A DNA stretch of 64,000 nucleotides from Lysinibacillus sp. B2A1 (GCA_002973635.1 CP027224.1:3296501-3360500), one strand, 5' to 3'; counted from the stretch's first letter, positions 9,103 to 18,556 are shown. A program made the numbers and translations. The notes: generated from the sequence alone by a model not told the origin.

Positions 9103-9525
9103 ATGACACCAGAGCAAATTGTTAAGAAATTTTTTGAAGAAGTACGTTCAGGGAAAAATCCAGATCACGCAATTGAATTAATGGCAGACCAAGTGTTGGC
9201 ACACCAAGTTATTTCTGAAGAGGAATTAACGGTTATAAGAACGCCGAAAGATTATGCAGACCATGTAAAAGAAATGGTAGAAGCATATGGCGATTTTTCA
9301 TTAGAAATCCAAGAGTTCTTGATACAAGGTAATAAAGTTTATGTACGCTGGAAACAAGTTGGTACGCATGTTGGAGAAGTTGATGGATATCAGCCGACAG
9401 GTCTTCCAGTTATTGAAAAAGCAAGCGCAGTATATAGAGTTGAAGATGAAAAAATAGCAGAATATTGGATACAAATTGATCGTGCTGGTATGGAAAACCA
9501 ACTAAACCGTAATAAAAGTAATTAA
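9103..9525 (+). CDS. SnoaL-like/NTF2-fold ester cyclase family protein
   Basis: 140 residues. MTPEQIVKKFFEEVRSGKNP at the start and VYVRWKQVGTHVGEVDGYQPTG followed by YRVEDEKIAEYWIQID fit the SnoaL-like polyketide-cyclase branch of the NTF2 fold. In this family the pocket binds small hydrophobic substrates, but the reaction varies and cannot be predicted here. GCGGAGGG precedes the ATG. A short G/C hairpin with TTTTT lies directly after the stop (9524-9545). It is a single-gene unit by context. Confidence 0.75.
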   Translation: MTPEQIVKKFFEEVRSGKNPDHAIELMADQVLAHQVISEEELTVIRTPKDYADHVKEMVEAYGDFSLEIQEFLIQGNKVYVRWKQVGTHVGEVDGYQPTGLPVIEKASAVYRVEDEKIAEYWIQIDRAGMENQLNRNKSN

Positions 9526-9657
9526 CATCCTCCGGGGTGTTTTTCTTTTGCTCTGAAAAGTGCGTGATGAGCAGAAAATAAGGTTTTATTGGAGTAAATC
9601 CAGAAATAACCGCTCCGTGCTGGTAGTACAAATGTTAAAAACTTTAATAAAATACGA

Positions 9658-9687
9658 GATTATTATGAACATAGTGCTTTTAGATAG
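9658..9687 (+). pseudogene. stump of a second YkuI-like gene (last nine codons)
   Basis: DYYEHSAFR followed by TAG closely matches the end of the YkuI-like protein (DYLYEHSIFR), and the downstream bases (CTTAAATGCTTA versus CTAAAATGCTTA) are also alike. This suggests a former tandem copy of ykuI of which only the tail is left. Confidence 0.4.
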
Positions 9688-9720
9688 CTTCTTAAATGCT
9701 TAAAAATCGCCTTTTAACAA

Positions 9721-9770
9721 AATCAAAAAATCCAAAACCTTGATTTAACAGCGTTTTGGATTTTTTGATT
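9721..9770. terminator. strong, probably bidirectional terminator
   Basis: A perfect 18-bp inverted repeat (9721-9738 with 9753-9770) with A- and T-rich arms lies between a plus-strand remnant and the minus-strand gene at 9845. Confidence 0.75.
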
Positions 9771-9844
9771 TGATTCATTGGATGAAAAATTACTATTCTG
9801 ACATCCCATTATTGTTAGCAGTACAAAAATATAAAATATCACTT

Positions 9845-10297
9845 CTATAATGAAATATATTTTTGAGAAATGATAGATGGTGCTGGAAAACTTATCTTAG
9901 GACATTCAAGAACACCAGCTACACTTACCACAAATGTGTATGTTTGTTTATCTGTATCATACTCAATCGTGTGCACTTTATTGACTGTATGTCCTAAACT
10001 ATTAGGTTGTGTTGAATCAATGAATTGATAATTAAGAATTTCAGAAACTAACTGTTGACTTTGTTTGTTAAACTCTTCTTGCTTTAAAGAATAAGGAAGA
10101 AAATCTGCTAAACCATAAATTAATTCGGATGATCTTGGAGTTGTAAGTACTTCTTTAAATGTTGGCATAAACATAAAAAAATTTTCGGAGTTATTCTTCT
10201 TATTGACGATGTCAATAGTATAGTCAGCTTTGAATAGTTGTGCAGATAAACCATCAGCTAAAGTTTCAGAAATTTTATCTGGATTTTCCCATTTCAT
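9845..10297 (-). CDS. hypothetical protein (150 residues)
   Basis: Not recognised. A soluble protein without a signal peptide. It starts MKWENPDKISETLADGLSAQ and contains a mixed alpha/beta pattern ending in two strands (QTYTFVVSVAGVLECPKI). An AAGGAGGTG ribosome-binding site lies about 11 bases upstream. It stands alone between a terminator and a repeat-rich region. No function is proposed. Confidence 0.6.
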   Translation of the reverse strand: MKWENPDKISETLADGLSAQLFKADYTIDIVNKKNNSENFFMFMPTFKEVLTTPRSSELIYGLADFLPYSLKQEEFNKQSQQLVSEILNYQFIDSTQPNSLGHTVNKVHTIEYDTDKQTYTFVVSVAGVLECPKISFPAPSIISQKYISL

Positions 10298-10485
10298 CTG
10301 TAGTTCACCTCCTTTTTTTATAGCAATATTATACAGTAAATAAAAGGTATTATTTTAGTAAATTTCGATGATGTTGAAGATAGGGTTGACATGGGTAAAA
10401 AAAGTGATGAAAATTTTAATTAGTCGGGGTTCCTTTATCTTTTCAGTCACTTTCATCTTGAAGTACCTGTATAAGTAGGTATCAA

Positions 10486-10596
10486 TTACACCTCAGTAAT
10501 TGCGTCCGAATTTTTTCGAGCTAGCTCAAAAAGCTTCACTTCAAAATCTAATGACAACCGCTGAATAGGAAAAAACGCAATAAACTTGTCCCCATA
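10486..10596 (-). pseudogene. possible 3' remnant of an unknown gene
   Basis: The minus strand reads about 34 coherent codons, GDKFIAFFPIQRLSLDFEV then KLFELARKNSDAITEV and a stop. There is no start codon or ribosome-binding site, and a repeat begins just beyond its 5' end. It looks like the C-terminal end of a lost gene. Weak evidence. Confidence 0.3.
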
Positions 10597-10604
10597 GAGG
10601 GGAA

Positions 10605-10685
10605 GTATTCTGTACCTGACGCTTACTTTCTGTACAAAAACATTTGTTGCTGACGCTTCGCTTTCGCACAGTAAATATTTGCTGA
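10605..10685 (-). repeat. dispersed GCGAAAGCGAAGCG-type repeat, locus 1
   Basis: Read on the minus strand: GTGCGAAAGCGAAGCGTCAG, then CAACAAATGTTTTTGTA, then a second, more divergent unit CAGAAAGTAAGCGTCAGGTAC. The same alternation of a GCGAAAGC-AAGCG-CAG unit with AAATGTTTT occurs at 33866-33909 and 34028-34088. Confidence 0.65.
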
Positions 10686-10719
10686 ATCAAGATAAATTAT
10701 ATTTAAAGGAGAAAACTAC

Positions 10720-11192
10720 TTGAAATTTAAAGTACTCGTAACACTAATATTTATGGCATTTTTATTAGCATTTTCATTTAAGGCAGATATTGCTATGGCT
10801 AATACCTTTAAAGAAGTGAGAACTATCAAAGGTTTAAAAACCAATGTTTATGAAAAAACTGAGGGGTCATCTAAAATATTAGATAATCCTACAGCTGGAA
10901 CTTTAGTATCGTTGATAAGTAATGATTATAGTACTCCTTTTTCTCATTTAACCTATCTGAATAGTGATATGAAAATAATAGACGGATATGTTTATTTTTT
11001 TGAACTTGACTATCCTAAGCATACGATTAAGGTAGCTAGTTCTAAAAGTGGCTTGGTTGTAAATCAAACAGTAATACAGTTGCTACTTTACAGCATAAAA
11101 TGGTTGTGAAGGATTTTGGTTCTGTAGGAAATGGATGGTCATATGTACAGTATGGGAATGTGATAGGTTATGTTGCAACAAACTTTAATTAG
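10720..11192 (+). pseudogene. secreted SH3-like protein, one frameshift
   Basis: AAAGGAG precedes a TTG start. A clear signal peptide ends at AMA (about residue 28). The mature part looks like bacterial SH3 repeats: LKTNVYEKTEGSSKIL, and after a shift at about 11057, SNTVATLQHKMVVKDFG then GNGWSYVQYGNVIGYVAT. The first frame alone stops at 11109 after an unrelated tail. The other frame carries the second SH3 repeat to 11192. A wall-binding or envelope role would be the family expectation. Confidence 0.65.
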
Positions 11193-11267
11193 TAATTTAA
11201 TACAAAATACATTTGTTCAGACTTTGTTGAGCATGATTTAGTAATATGTAAGTAGGTAACCAACCTA

Positions 11268-11312
11268 AAAGAGATCAGCTACTCGATATTGATGAGTACC
11301 TGGTCTTTTTTG
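11268..11312 (+). terminator. terminator after the SH3-like gene
   Basis: The stem AGATCAGCTACTC/GAGTACCTGGTCT (one mismatch) is followed by TTTTTT. Confidence 0.7.
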
Positions 11313-11459
11313 TTTAGGGTATTTCATGTCTCTATGAAAAGGATAGACAAAAAGTCCATGTACTTAATTTTTTGTCCATGGACTTTTAATGTGTATGTTC
11401 TTTTGATAATTTATTGCATACCTTTTTTGGTAACCAGATTAAAGGCTGAAAAAAACGTA

Positions 11460-11694
11460 TTAGCGCATCATTTTTTTAATTTGCTTTATTTCATTATTTA
11501 GTTCATCAATCTGTTTTTGTAATCTTTCAATATCGTTATTCATGTTATTACTATCGTTTAATTCCTCATCTAAAGCAAGCCCTGCAGCAATTGTTGCGAT
11601 TGCGTCGCCTAAAGTTGTAATGGCACTACCAATCAAGGCACGTTTAGTCGCTTGGTTTTCTGCTTTTGGAAGTTGATTTTTTATTGTTCCTCAT
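11460..11694 (-). pseudogene. small coiled-coil protein, frameshifted; paralogue of the 47.4-kb gene
   Basis: GGAGG precedes the ATG at 11694, but the body lies one base out of frame, the shift being in an AAAAAA tract. The body reads ATKRALIGSAITTLGDAIAT, IAAGLALDEE, then a coiled coil (DIERLQKQIDELNNEIKQIKKMM). This has the same plan as the intact protein at 47434-47697 (ASIATLGDGLSAVAAGLAL plus coiled coil). Either a one-base loss or a sequencing error. Confidence 0.6.
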
Positions 11695-11908
11695 TTTATC
11701 CTCCATACAGAAATGGTTTTCTTTACAACTTATGCATATGCTGAATAACTTGTGCACTGCTTAAAATGAATAAAAAGGAGGTCACTCTTGTGAAGTGACC
11801 AAAGTAGAATATTGAGGATGAATGTACTGAGTAAAGATGGAAGTTAGTTGTGTATATTATCATTATATGAGTGTGTAAAATAGTTGATTAGGTAATAGCC
11901 ATTTTGTT

Positions 11909-12949
11909 TTAAATATCTCTAGCGCTTTTAAACATGGAAGGTACAGTCCAATATGTCCCCATTCGCCATAGCCATTCAAATGGACCAAAACGAAAGAATT
12001 TTAGCCAAAGCCTACTACATAATAATTGGATAATATAAATCCCTAGACAGATCCATAGAGATTGGATATAGCTTATATTTCTAATTAGCTGAAAAGCGTG
12101 GCCTACAAATAAAATGAGTGCTGTTTGCCCTAAATAGTTAGTAAGAGCCATTCGGCCATATTCTTTTAAAGGACCAAGTACAATTTTAAAGAAGCGAAGC
12201 TGCAGTAGAAGTATAATTAAGCCTACGTAAAATGCAGAAATAAATGGGCTAAATTGCAGTCCTATTAATGCGAACTTTTCAATATTTGTGAAATGCTCTG
12301 ATAATTTTTCCTCTGATAAAGTGTCGAAGCTAACAAGTGCATCTGGTACATAATACCATTGGTACAGCCATCCACCAATGCTAATGAAGAACATCAAGAT
12401 TGTAAAGACTATAATCTTTTTTCGCTTGACACTAATATGCTCAAAAATACGATATTGTCCAGCAGCTAATCCAAGTAAAATTAGTGGAAGAGGCATTGCG
12501 ATTTTTATCCCGAAATAAGCTGTTACAGCGAGTAATAACAGGCCTATTGTGAGATTGATTTCCTTTTGAGCTTTATAGAATGGTAAAGCTAATAAACCAA
12601 ATATCGCGTAAACCGTTAAGGCTTCTCCAGGGTGGAAGAAAGCATGTACAAGCCCAAAAAGAAATAAAAGTATAATTCTTCTTGTAAATAATAAAAATGC
12701 CTTTTCATTCTTCGCTTGAGCTCTAGCTATAAAAATATAGAAGCCTACACCAAATAGAAATGAAAAGATAGTGAAAAATTTCCCTTCCACAAAAAGCATT
12801 AGCATATGATAATACGCAATATCTATCGACCTATTAGGTGCTTCAATCCACAGAAGCCCTGGAATATTTACTAGAATAATGCCCAATAATGCAAAGCCTC
12901 TTAAATAATCTAATGTATCAATTCGTTTGTTCAAATCAATTGGTTGCAA
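11909..12949 (-). CDS. DUF418/YeiB-type membrane protein
   Basis: 346 residues. It starts MQPIDLNKRIDTLDYLRGFALLGIILVN, typical of the acyltransferase-like YeiB/DUF418 group, with about nine membrane helices and the conserved FTIFSFLFGVGFYIF and YGRMALTNYLGQ motifs. The start is TTG at 12949, about nine bases after GGAGGAGA. The family is poorly characterised, and cell-envelope modification is suspected from fold similarity only. It lies just downstream of, and on the same strand as, the WYL regulator. Confidence 0.82.
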   Translation of the reverse strand: MQPIDLNKRIDTLDYLRGFALLGIILVNIPGLLWIEAPNRSIDIAYYHMLMLFVEGKFFTIFSFLFGVGFYIFIARAQAKNEKAFLLFTRRIILLFLFGLVHAFFHPGEALTVYAIFGLLALPFYKAQKEINLTIGLLLLAVTAYFGIKIAMPLPLILLGLAAGQYRIFEHISVKRKKIIVFTILMFFISIGGWLYQWYYVPDALVSFDTLSEEKLSEHFTNIEKFALIGLQFSPFISAFYVGLIILLLQLRFFKIVLGPLKEYGRMALTNYLGQTALILFVGHAFQLIRNISYIQSLWICLGIYIIQLLCSRLWLKFFRFGPFEWLWRMGTYWTVPSMFKSARDI

Positions 12950-13044
12950 AATGATCTCCTCCTCTATACAAAGTATAGGGGAACCGCATGCAATGTAGTA
13001 ATGTTGAATGTTACGTGAATCTTACAAATTCGTCATCTCTAGCT

Positions 13045-13986
13045 TTACATTTGTGGATACATGGTTAAAATATCAATTGCTTGCTGCCGTAAGTTTTCGA
13101 TTAATGCTTCCGGCTCTAAAATTTTTGCATGTACACCAAGCCGATAGAAGATGGAGCTAATAAAATGAAGCTCTCCTTTGTCGATTAGAGAATCAATATA
13201 GCCTGAGCCATCTTCTTTTATAACAACCAACTCTTCAAAGCTAGGTACACTTTTACATTGTCGGACACCTTCACTGGTTAATTGTACACATAGCCGAATG
13301 GGGTGCTTAATTTCATAAGTGCTATTGAACCATTGCTGCAAATTTAAAAATTCCTTGCTATTGTTTTCACATTCGAAAATGGCGTGTATACGGTCTACTC
13401 GAAACAGAAGAATTTTTTCCTTTGTTAAATCAAAGGCAGGCATATACCATAGTCCATCTTGTGCATAGACACCAAGTGGATGAACATATTTTATGGTGGT
13501 GCCTGTTTTTGATGCATATTGAAACCGTAAATGCTTATTGTCAATGGCTGCTTCTAAAATATCTTTTAATAAAGGTGTCTCAATGGATCTTTTAGGGCTC
13601 CAAAAGGCGACATAGGACTGAAGCTTATCCACCTTTTGCTGTGCATCTTTTTGCAGAGAGCTGTATAATTTGCGCGAAACGGAGTGAATCTCTGTCTCGA
13701 AGGGTAAATCTCGATAATAGTTGAAGGCTTGAAACGCAAAGAAAATAGAAACCGCTTCTTCTTCTGTAAATAAAATAGGAGGAATCAGCCTGCTCGATAG
13801 CACTGTATAGCCGCCATTTCTTCCTTGTTCCGTATAAATAGGTAAGCCCATATCGCTTAAATCAAGCATATAGCGGTGAACTGTTCGAATGGAAATATTA
13901 AATTCATCAGCAATTTCCTGTGCAGTAAAAGTCTTTTTAGCGCTGGCAAACACAAGAATATCTAATAATCGTTGGGCTTTAGACAT
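13045..13986 (-). CDS. HTH/WYL-domain transcriptional regulator
   Basis: 313 residues. A DeoR-type winged helix (SKAQRLLDILVFASAKKTFT, IRTVHRYMLDLSDMGLPI) is followed by a WYL domain (about 140-220, GLWYMPAFDLTKEKILLFRVDRI) and a WCX-like C-terminus. AAAGGTGA in front of ATG 13986 is preferred to an in-frame start 39 bases upstream. WYL proteins sense ligands such as nucleic acids or small molecules, and the ligand here is unknown. It is divergent from the reductase at 14087, a likely target because the two starts are about 100 bases apart. Confidence 0.88.
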   Translation of the reverse strand: MSKAQRLLDILVFASAKKTFTAQEIADEFNISIRTVHRYMLDLSDMGLPIYTEQGRNGGYTVLSSRLIPPILFTEEEAVSIFFAFQAFNYYRDLPFETEIHSVSRKLYSSLQKDAQQKVDKLQSYVAFWSPKRSIETPLLKDILEAAIDNKHLRFQYASKTGTTIKYVHPLGVYAQDGLWYMPAFDLTKEKILLFRVDRIHAIFECENNSKEFLNLQQWFNSTYEIKHPIRLCVQLTSEGVRQCKSVPSFEELVVIKEDGSGYIDSLIDKGELHFISSIFYRLGVHAKILEPEALIENLRQQAIDILTMYPQM

Positions 13987-14086
13987 ATTTTCACCTTTTT
14001 CTTTAATCATGCCAACAGTTGTCATGTTTTACGTTTAGTATAGTAATTGTTAATGATTTTAGCAAAAGAAAAAGGGAGCTGAAGAT

Positions 14087-14617
14087 ATGTCAAGAGAAAT
14101 TATTTTATTTATTGGAACTAGTTTAGATGGATTTATCTCAAAAGAAAATGACGATTTAAGATGGCTAGAGGAAGCAGAAGGGGAAGGTGATAATGGTTAC
14201 TCGGATATGTATCAATCTATTGATACCATTATTATGGGCAAAAGAACGTATGATTACATTGTGGAACATATGGAACTCTTTCCGTACCCTGATAAAAAAT
14301 GTTATGTATTTACAACGACCGAAAATGGAGAAAATCAACATGTCGAATTTGTGAATGGCGATATTGTTGCTTTTACAAAAAAATTGAAGGAGCAAGAAGG
14401 CTCAAAAATTTGGATGGTGGGAGGAGCAGGTATACTCGATGCGTTTTTAAAGGAACAGTTCATTGATGAATTGATCATCACAATTACACCACATCTGTTA
14501 GGCTCAGGTATACCATTGTTTAAAGCACATAATCCATATCAAGAATTACAGCTTACTCACACACAGCGTTACGGTCAAATGGTGCAATTGCATTATAAGG
14601 TGAAAAAAGAGGCATGA
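14087..14617 (+). CDS. dihydrofolate reductase/RibD C-terminal family protein (YyaP-like)
   Basis: 176 residues. Family signs are LFIGTSLDGFISKENDDLRWL near the start, DTIIMGKRTYD, and KIWMVGGAGILDAFL for NADPH binding. These stand-alone RibD-C proteins are NADPH-dependent reductases of usually unknown substrate. AGGGAGCTG is 8 bases before the ATG. The terminator overlaps its stop codon. Confidence 0.88.
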   Translation: MSREIILFIGTSLDGFISKENDDLRWLEEAEGEGDNGYSDMYQSIDTIIMGKRTYDYIVEHMELFPYPDKKCYVFTTTENGENQHVEFVNGDIVAFTKKLKEQEGSKIWMVGGAGILDAFLKEQFIDELIITITPHLLGSGIPLFKAHNPYQELQLTHTQRYGQMVQLHYKVKKEA

Positions 14618-14631
14618 TGCCTCTTTTTTGT
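14603..14631. terminator. terminator shared by convergent genes
   Basis: AAAAAAGAGGC (14603-14613) pairs with GCCTCTTTTTT (14619-14629). It works for the reductase and, on the other strand, for the serine hydrolase ending at 14631. Confidence 0.85.
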
Positions 14632-15653
14632 TATTTTATAAAGGATTGATAGATTTCTCCCATGATTCCCTTCATTTGATGTATTCCTGTATCTGTATTC
14701 GTCATAATGATTAAACCTTTTTCTAAATATGGATAGGCTACCAGCATGCATTGAAAACCAACTCCCCAGCCAAGTGAGGAGAATTCAAGCAACTCCTCCT
14801 GACCATCGAGAAATACTCCAAGGCCTGTCCATTCTACACATCCCTGTGGCTTAAACAGTTCTTTTATGTATGTAGTAGAAAATCCTATTTTGCTTTGCCC
14901 TTTTACAGCGTTTAGAACTTCCTGTAATAAAATGGCTAAATCAGAAGCGGAAGTCCATAGTCCACAAGCTGCAGGATACGGATAAATAGAATATTTCCCA
15001 GTAATAAGAGCCTCATTTTGATGACCACAAGCAAGATTGTTCATGTTCGACGAAGTTAAATTATTAGCAAATATGCTGTTTGTCATGTGCAATGGCTTAA
15101 ATATAAGCTCATCCATCAGCTTATAAAATGGCTTGCCTGTTGTGTCCTCTATCAATAATTGAATGATACAAAAGCCTGCATCTGAGTAGTGAAATTCACT
15201 TTCAGGCTTAGAGGTAACCTCTATTGGCGTTGAGCAAAAAGATGTTTTTCCATTTAATAGTTCAAACATTGAAGGAATTTTCTGCGAATCTTTTACTGGC
15301 AAAAAGCTCTCCTCAGGGTCAACTATACCAGACTGATGACAAAGCAGGCTTCGTAGCGTTACTTTTTTTAGACTGGTGTATTCATTATCAGGTATTTGCC
15401 ATGACGTAAGACTGCTATTAACATCTTCATCTAAGTCCAAAACCCCTTGCTCCACCAATTTCAGCACTAATATGCTTGTGAAAAATTTACTAATAGAGCA
15501 AGCATTGAAAAGCGATTGGTCAGTAATTGGACGATTTGCTCCTGCCTCCATAAAGCCATAGTGCTTTGTCTTATTAATATGTCCATTATCAATTGTTACA
15601 AGACTTAGTCCTATAATATGGTAATTCTTCATACGCTCTTTTATATCGATCAT
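14631..15653 (-). CDS. serine hydrolase, beta-lactamase/penicillin-binding-protein-like (class C fold)
   Basis: 340 residues. The SxxK motif is SISK (in FNACSISKFF), and the second motif reads YSD (FHYSDAGFC) in place of the common YSN/YAN. LLCHQSGIVD and VGFQCMLVAYP are also typical. No signal peptide is seen, so it is probably cytoplasmic. GGGAGC is seven bases before the ATG at 15653, which is preferred to an in-frame TTG upstream. Members include esterases and D-aminopeptidases, and the substrate is unknown. Confidence 0.85.
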   Translation of the reverse strand: MIDIKERMKNYHIIGLSLVTIDNGHINKTKHYGFMEAGANRPITDQSLFNACSISKFFTSILVLKLVEQGVLDLDEDVNSSLTSWQIPDNEYTSLKKVTLRSLLCHQSGIVDPEESFLPVKDSQKIPSMFELLNGKTSFCSTPIEVTSKPESEFHYSDAGFCIIQLLIEDTTGKPFYKLMDELIFKPLHMTNSIFANNLTSSNMNNLACGHQNEALITGKYSIYPYPAACGLWTSASDLAILLQEVLNAVKGQSKIGFSTTYIKELFKPQGCVEWTGLGVFLDGQEELLEFSSLGWGVGFQCMLVAYPYLEKGLIIMTNTDTGIHQMKGIMGEIYQSFIK

Positions 15654-15772
15654 ATAATATGCTCCCAATTTTTTCTTTATTATAGCATATAGACAAACGT
15701 ATGTTTCGATTACTAAAAAGTGAACAAAAAATTCCTCTCGTATAACGAAAGGAACGATTTTAAATAAAATTA

Positions 15773-16591
15773 TTAAGCATTTTTCTTTGTTCTTGTCGTA
15801 CGTTTCCTCGGTGCAGGTTTCTTTGTTTTATCTAGTGAGGCCTGAAGTGCTGTCATAAGGTCTGTAACATTATCAGGCACTGGACGTTTATCGCTCGCTG
15901 AGATTGTATTCGTCGCTTTTTTCTCCTCTATTAGCTCCATTAAGGCATTTCGATAGTCATCTGTGTATTTATCAGGATTAAACTCTGTAGTTAATTGATC
16001 TACTAGCATTAGGGCCGTATCCAGCTCTTTTGGGACAACTGTTTGTTCACTAGGAATATTCGGTACATCGCTTACACTTCTGACCTCATCAGGATAATGG
16101 ATAGTTTCCATTACTAAGGAATTTTGATAAACACGCACAATGGCTAACTGTTCCTTGGAGCGAATAATAATTTTGGCTACACCAATCTTGCCGGATTGCT
16201 CCAATGTTTGACGTAATAGCGCATAGGCCTTACTGCCAGTAGTATCCGGTGATAAAAAATAAGTGCGTTCAAAATAAATCGGATCAATCTCCGTTAATTT
16301 GACAAAATCAATAATTTCAACGGCCTTATCTTCGTTTTCCTTGCGTAAGTTTTCTAACTCTTCTTGATCTAATACAACAAACTTATTTTTGGCATATTCA
16401 TAGGCCTTGACGATATCTTCTTCTTTTACCTCTTGATTACAGCCCTCACAAACCTTTTTATAGCTGATAGGTGTATGACATTCTTTATGAAGTTGGCGTA
16501 ATTTAATATCTTTATTTTCCGTTGCAGCATGTAGTTTCACTGGTATATTGACAAGACCAAATGAAATGCTGCCTTTCCAAACTGTATGCAT
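15773..16591 (-). CDS. ku: Ku protein, non-homologous end joining
   Basis: 272 residues. It opens MHTVWKGSISFGLVNIPVKL, the bacterial Ku signature, with CHTPISYKKVCEGCNQEV and EDIVKAYEYAKNKFVVLDQEEL, and ends in a Lys/Arg-rich tail (KTKKPAPRKRTTRTKKNA) as in DNA-binding Ku tails. The Ku homodimer binds double-strand ends and recruits LigD, encoded divergently 104 bases away. GAGGTGAC precedes the ATG. A sigma-G-like promoter upstream suggests expression in the forespore, as known for B. subtilis ykoV. Confidence 0.95.
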   Translation of the reverse strand: MHTVWKGSISFGLVNIPVKLHAATENKDIKLRQLHKECHTPISYKKVCEGCNQEVKEEDIVKAYEYAKNKFVVLDQEELENLRKENEDKAVEIIDFVKLTEIDPIYFERTYFLSPDTTGSKAYALLRQTLEQSGKIGVAKIIIRSKEQLAIVRVYQNSLVMETIHYPDEVRSVSDVPNIPSEQTVVPKELDTALMLVDQLTTEFNPDKYTDDYRNALMELIEEKKATNTISASDKRPVPDNVTDLMTALQASLDKTKKPAPRKRTTRTKKNA

Positions 16592-16611
16592 TTATGTCAC
16601 CTCGTTTTTCT

Positions 16612-16642
16612 TACTATGATATATTTTCATTATTTTTATGTA
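16612..16642 (-). promoter_or_regulatory. sigma-G-like promoter of ku
   Basis: On the minus strand TACATA, 18 bases, CATAGTA. The -10 matches CATNNTA fully and the -35 matches TGNATA in five of six positions. It lies 20-50 bases before the ku start. Forespore expression of ku is known in B. subtilis, so the match is biologically sensible. Confidence 0.5.
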
Positions 16643-16695
16643 TCTTAAATGAAAATCAACAAAAACTGTTGAAAAAAGCAAATGAGGTGTTTGCG

Positions 16696-18522
16696 TTGAA
16701 ACCAATGCTTTTAACAGAGGCACTTGATATACCTAAGGGAGATGATTGGCTTTATGAAATAAAATATGATGGTTTTAGATGTCTATTAGAATGGGACGAA
16801 CAGCCAATGCTCATAAGCAGAAATGGCAATAGCTTAAATCATTTATTTCCCGAGATTATTGCTTTTTGTCAGCACATTTCAGACCAAGTGAAGCCTTATT
16901 TGCCATTACTATTTGATGGGGAGCTAGTTTATTTAATCAATAATTATAACAGTGAATTTTCGATTGTCCAAAAAAGAGGGAGGATGCAAAACGCAGAGGT
17001 AATTTCTGAACATGCTAACTCGTTTTCTGTTCATTTTATTGTGTTTGATTTACTTACCTATCAAGGCGAGTCACTAACAAATCGCTATTTAAAAACACGA
17101 AAACAACAGCTTACTAAACTTTTTACGACTTTAGAGCTTCCCTTAGCAATTAACTATGAAGATCAGCATCGATTACAATTAATCGCTAGTACTGAGCAAT
17201 GCAAGGCTCTTTGGCATGCCATAAAAGTGAACAATGGTGAGGGCATGGTCGCTAAGAAAAAATCGAGTAAATGGTTGGAGGATACACGTTCTTCACATTG
17301 GCTAAAAATCAAAAATTGGCATTTTGTGACCGTTATCGTTACACATTATAATCATGGCAATGGTTATTTTCATGGGTCAGTGTATCTACAGCAACAATTA
17401 GTAGAGGTTGTCACCTTTAGACATGGCATGATGGAGGATGAACATAAGACCCTCGTTGCTTTTTTTCAAGCAAATGGTCGACAAAATAATGACATATGGC
17501 AGTTAGAGCCTTCTATTTGTGTTGATATCGCTTGTATTGATTTTGATGGCACTAAGCTACGAGAACCAAGATTCTCTAAATTTCGCTTAGAGCTTGCACC
17601 AGAAGATTGTCAGTGGCAGCAAATGCTTCGACAGTTGTTTCCTATACCAGAGACAGTAAGTATTACGCATCCAGATAAGCCTGTATGGCCAGCGATTGGG
17701 GTTAACAAGGATAATTATTTGTACTATTTACAATTGATTTCACCACATATTTTACCTTTTCTGCGGAATCGCCCGCTAACATTAATTCGTTTTCCACATG
17801 GGGTTCCTGGTGACAGTTTCTATCAGAAGAGTAGTCCTGAGAAAATACCTGAATTTGTGTCAACAGAGTGGATGGATGAAATTAATTATCTAGTATGTAA
17901 TAATCTAGAAACTTTATTATGGCTCGGCAATCAACTTGCGTTAGAATTACACATTCCATTTCAAACAATGCAGACAATACATCCGACTGAGATTGTCTTT
18001 GATTTAGATCCTCCTTCAGTGGAGTATTTTTCATTGGCCATTAAGGGAGCACTTGATTTAAAGGAAATCATTGACTATTTTAGACTACAATCTTTTATTA
18101 AAACATCAGGAGGCAAGGGCTTACAGCTTTATATTCCATTACCTGAAAACGTATTTTCCTATGATGAAGTGAGAATATTTACTGAATTTGTCTGTAAGTT
18201 TCTATGTGAGCAAAAACCGGATTTATATACGATAGAGCGATTAAAGAAAAATAGACATCAAAAATTGTATTTGGATTATATACAGCATGCGGAAGGAAAG
18301 ACCATTATCGCTCCCTATTCCACACGTGGGAATGAACGGGGGCTAGTAGCAACACCATTATATTGGGAAGAAGTTCAGCCACAGCTAATACCAGATCTCT
18401 TTACAATTCCTGCTGTGTTGGAGCGTATGAAAAAAGTAGAGAACCCTTTTAAGCATTTTCGTCAGATAGGGGAGAATCAGGATTTTCAATCAGTTTTAGA
18501 TTATTTAAAAAATTTATACTGA
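16696..18522 (+). CDS. ligD: ATP-dependent DNA ligase D (ligase + primase domains)
   Basis: 608 residues, close to the 611 of B. subtilis LigD. Domain order is ligase (about 1-290) then primase/polymerase (about 330-600), with no 3'-phosphoesterase domain, as in other Bacilli. The adenylation lysine is K23 in YEIKYDGFR. EGMVAKKKSS and WLKIKNWHF are later ligase motifs, and IVFDLDPP and SFIKTSGGKGLQLYIPL are primase motifs. The start is TTG at 16696 (GAGGTG upstream). The frame is open further upstream but would overlap ku. It seals ends bridged by Ku. Confidence 0.95.
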   Translation: MKPMLLTEALDIPKGDDWLYEIKYDGFRCLLEWDEQPMLISRNGNSLNHLFPEIIAFCQHISDQVKPYLPLLFDGELVYLINNYNSEFSIVQKRGRMQNAEVISEHANSFSVHFIVFDLLTYQGESLTNRYLKTRKQQLTKLFTTLELPLAINYEDQHRLQLIASTEQCKALWHAIKVNNGEGMVAKKKSSKWLEDTRSSHWLKIKNWHFVTVIVTHYNHGNGYFHGSVYLQQQLVEVVTFRHGMMEDEHKTLVAFFQANGRQNNDIWQLEPSICVDIACIDFDGTKLREPRFSKFRLELAPEDCQWQQMLRQLFPIPETVSITHPDKPVWPAIGVNKDNYLYYLQLISPHILPFLRNRPLTLIRFPHGVPGDSFYQKSSPEKIPEFVSTEWMDEINYLVCNNLETLLWLGNQLALELHIPFQTMQTIHPTEIVFDLDPPSVEYFSLAIKGALDLKEIIDYFRLQSFIKTSGGKGLQLYIPLPENVFSYDEVRIFTEFVCKFLCEQKPDLYTIERLKKNRHQKLYLDYIQHAEGKTIIAPYSTRGNERGLVATPLYWEEVQPQLIPDLFTIPAVLERMKKVENPFKHFRQIGENQDFQSVLDYLKNLY

Positions 18523-18528
18523 AAAGTT

Positions 18529-18556
18529 AAAGCATCGGTGAGAGATCCGATGCTTT
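18529..18556. terminator. terminator between convergent ligD and MBL-fold gene
   Basis: AAAGCATCGG (18529-18538) pairs perfectly with CCGATGCTTT (18547-18556). Confidence 0.75.
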
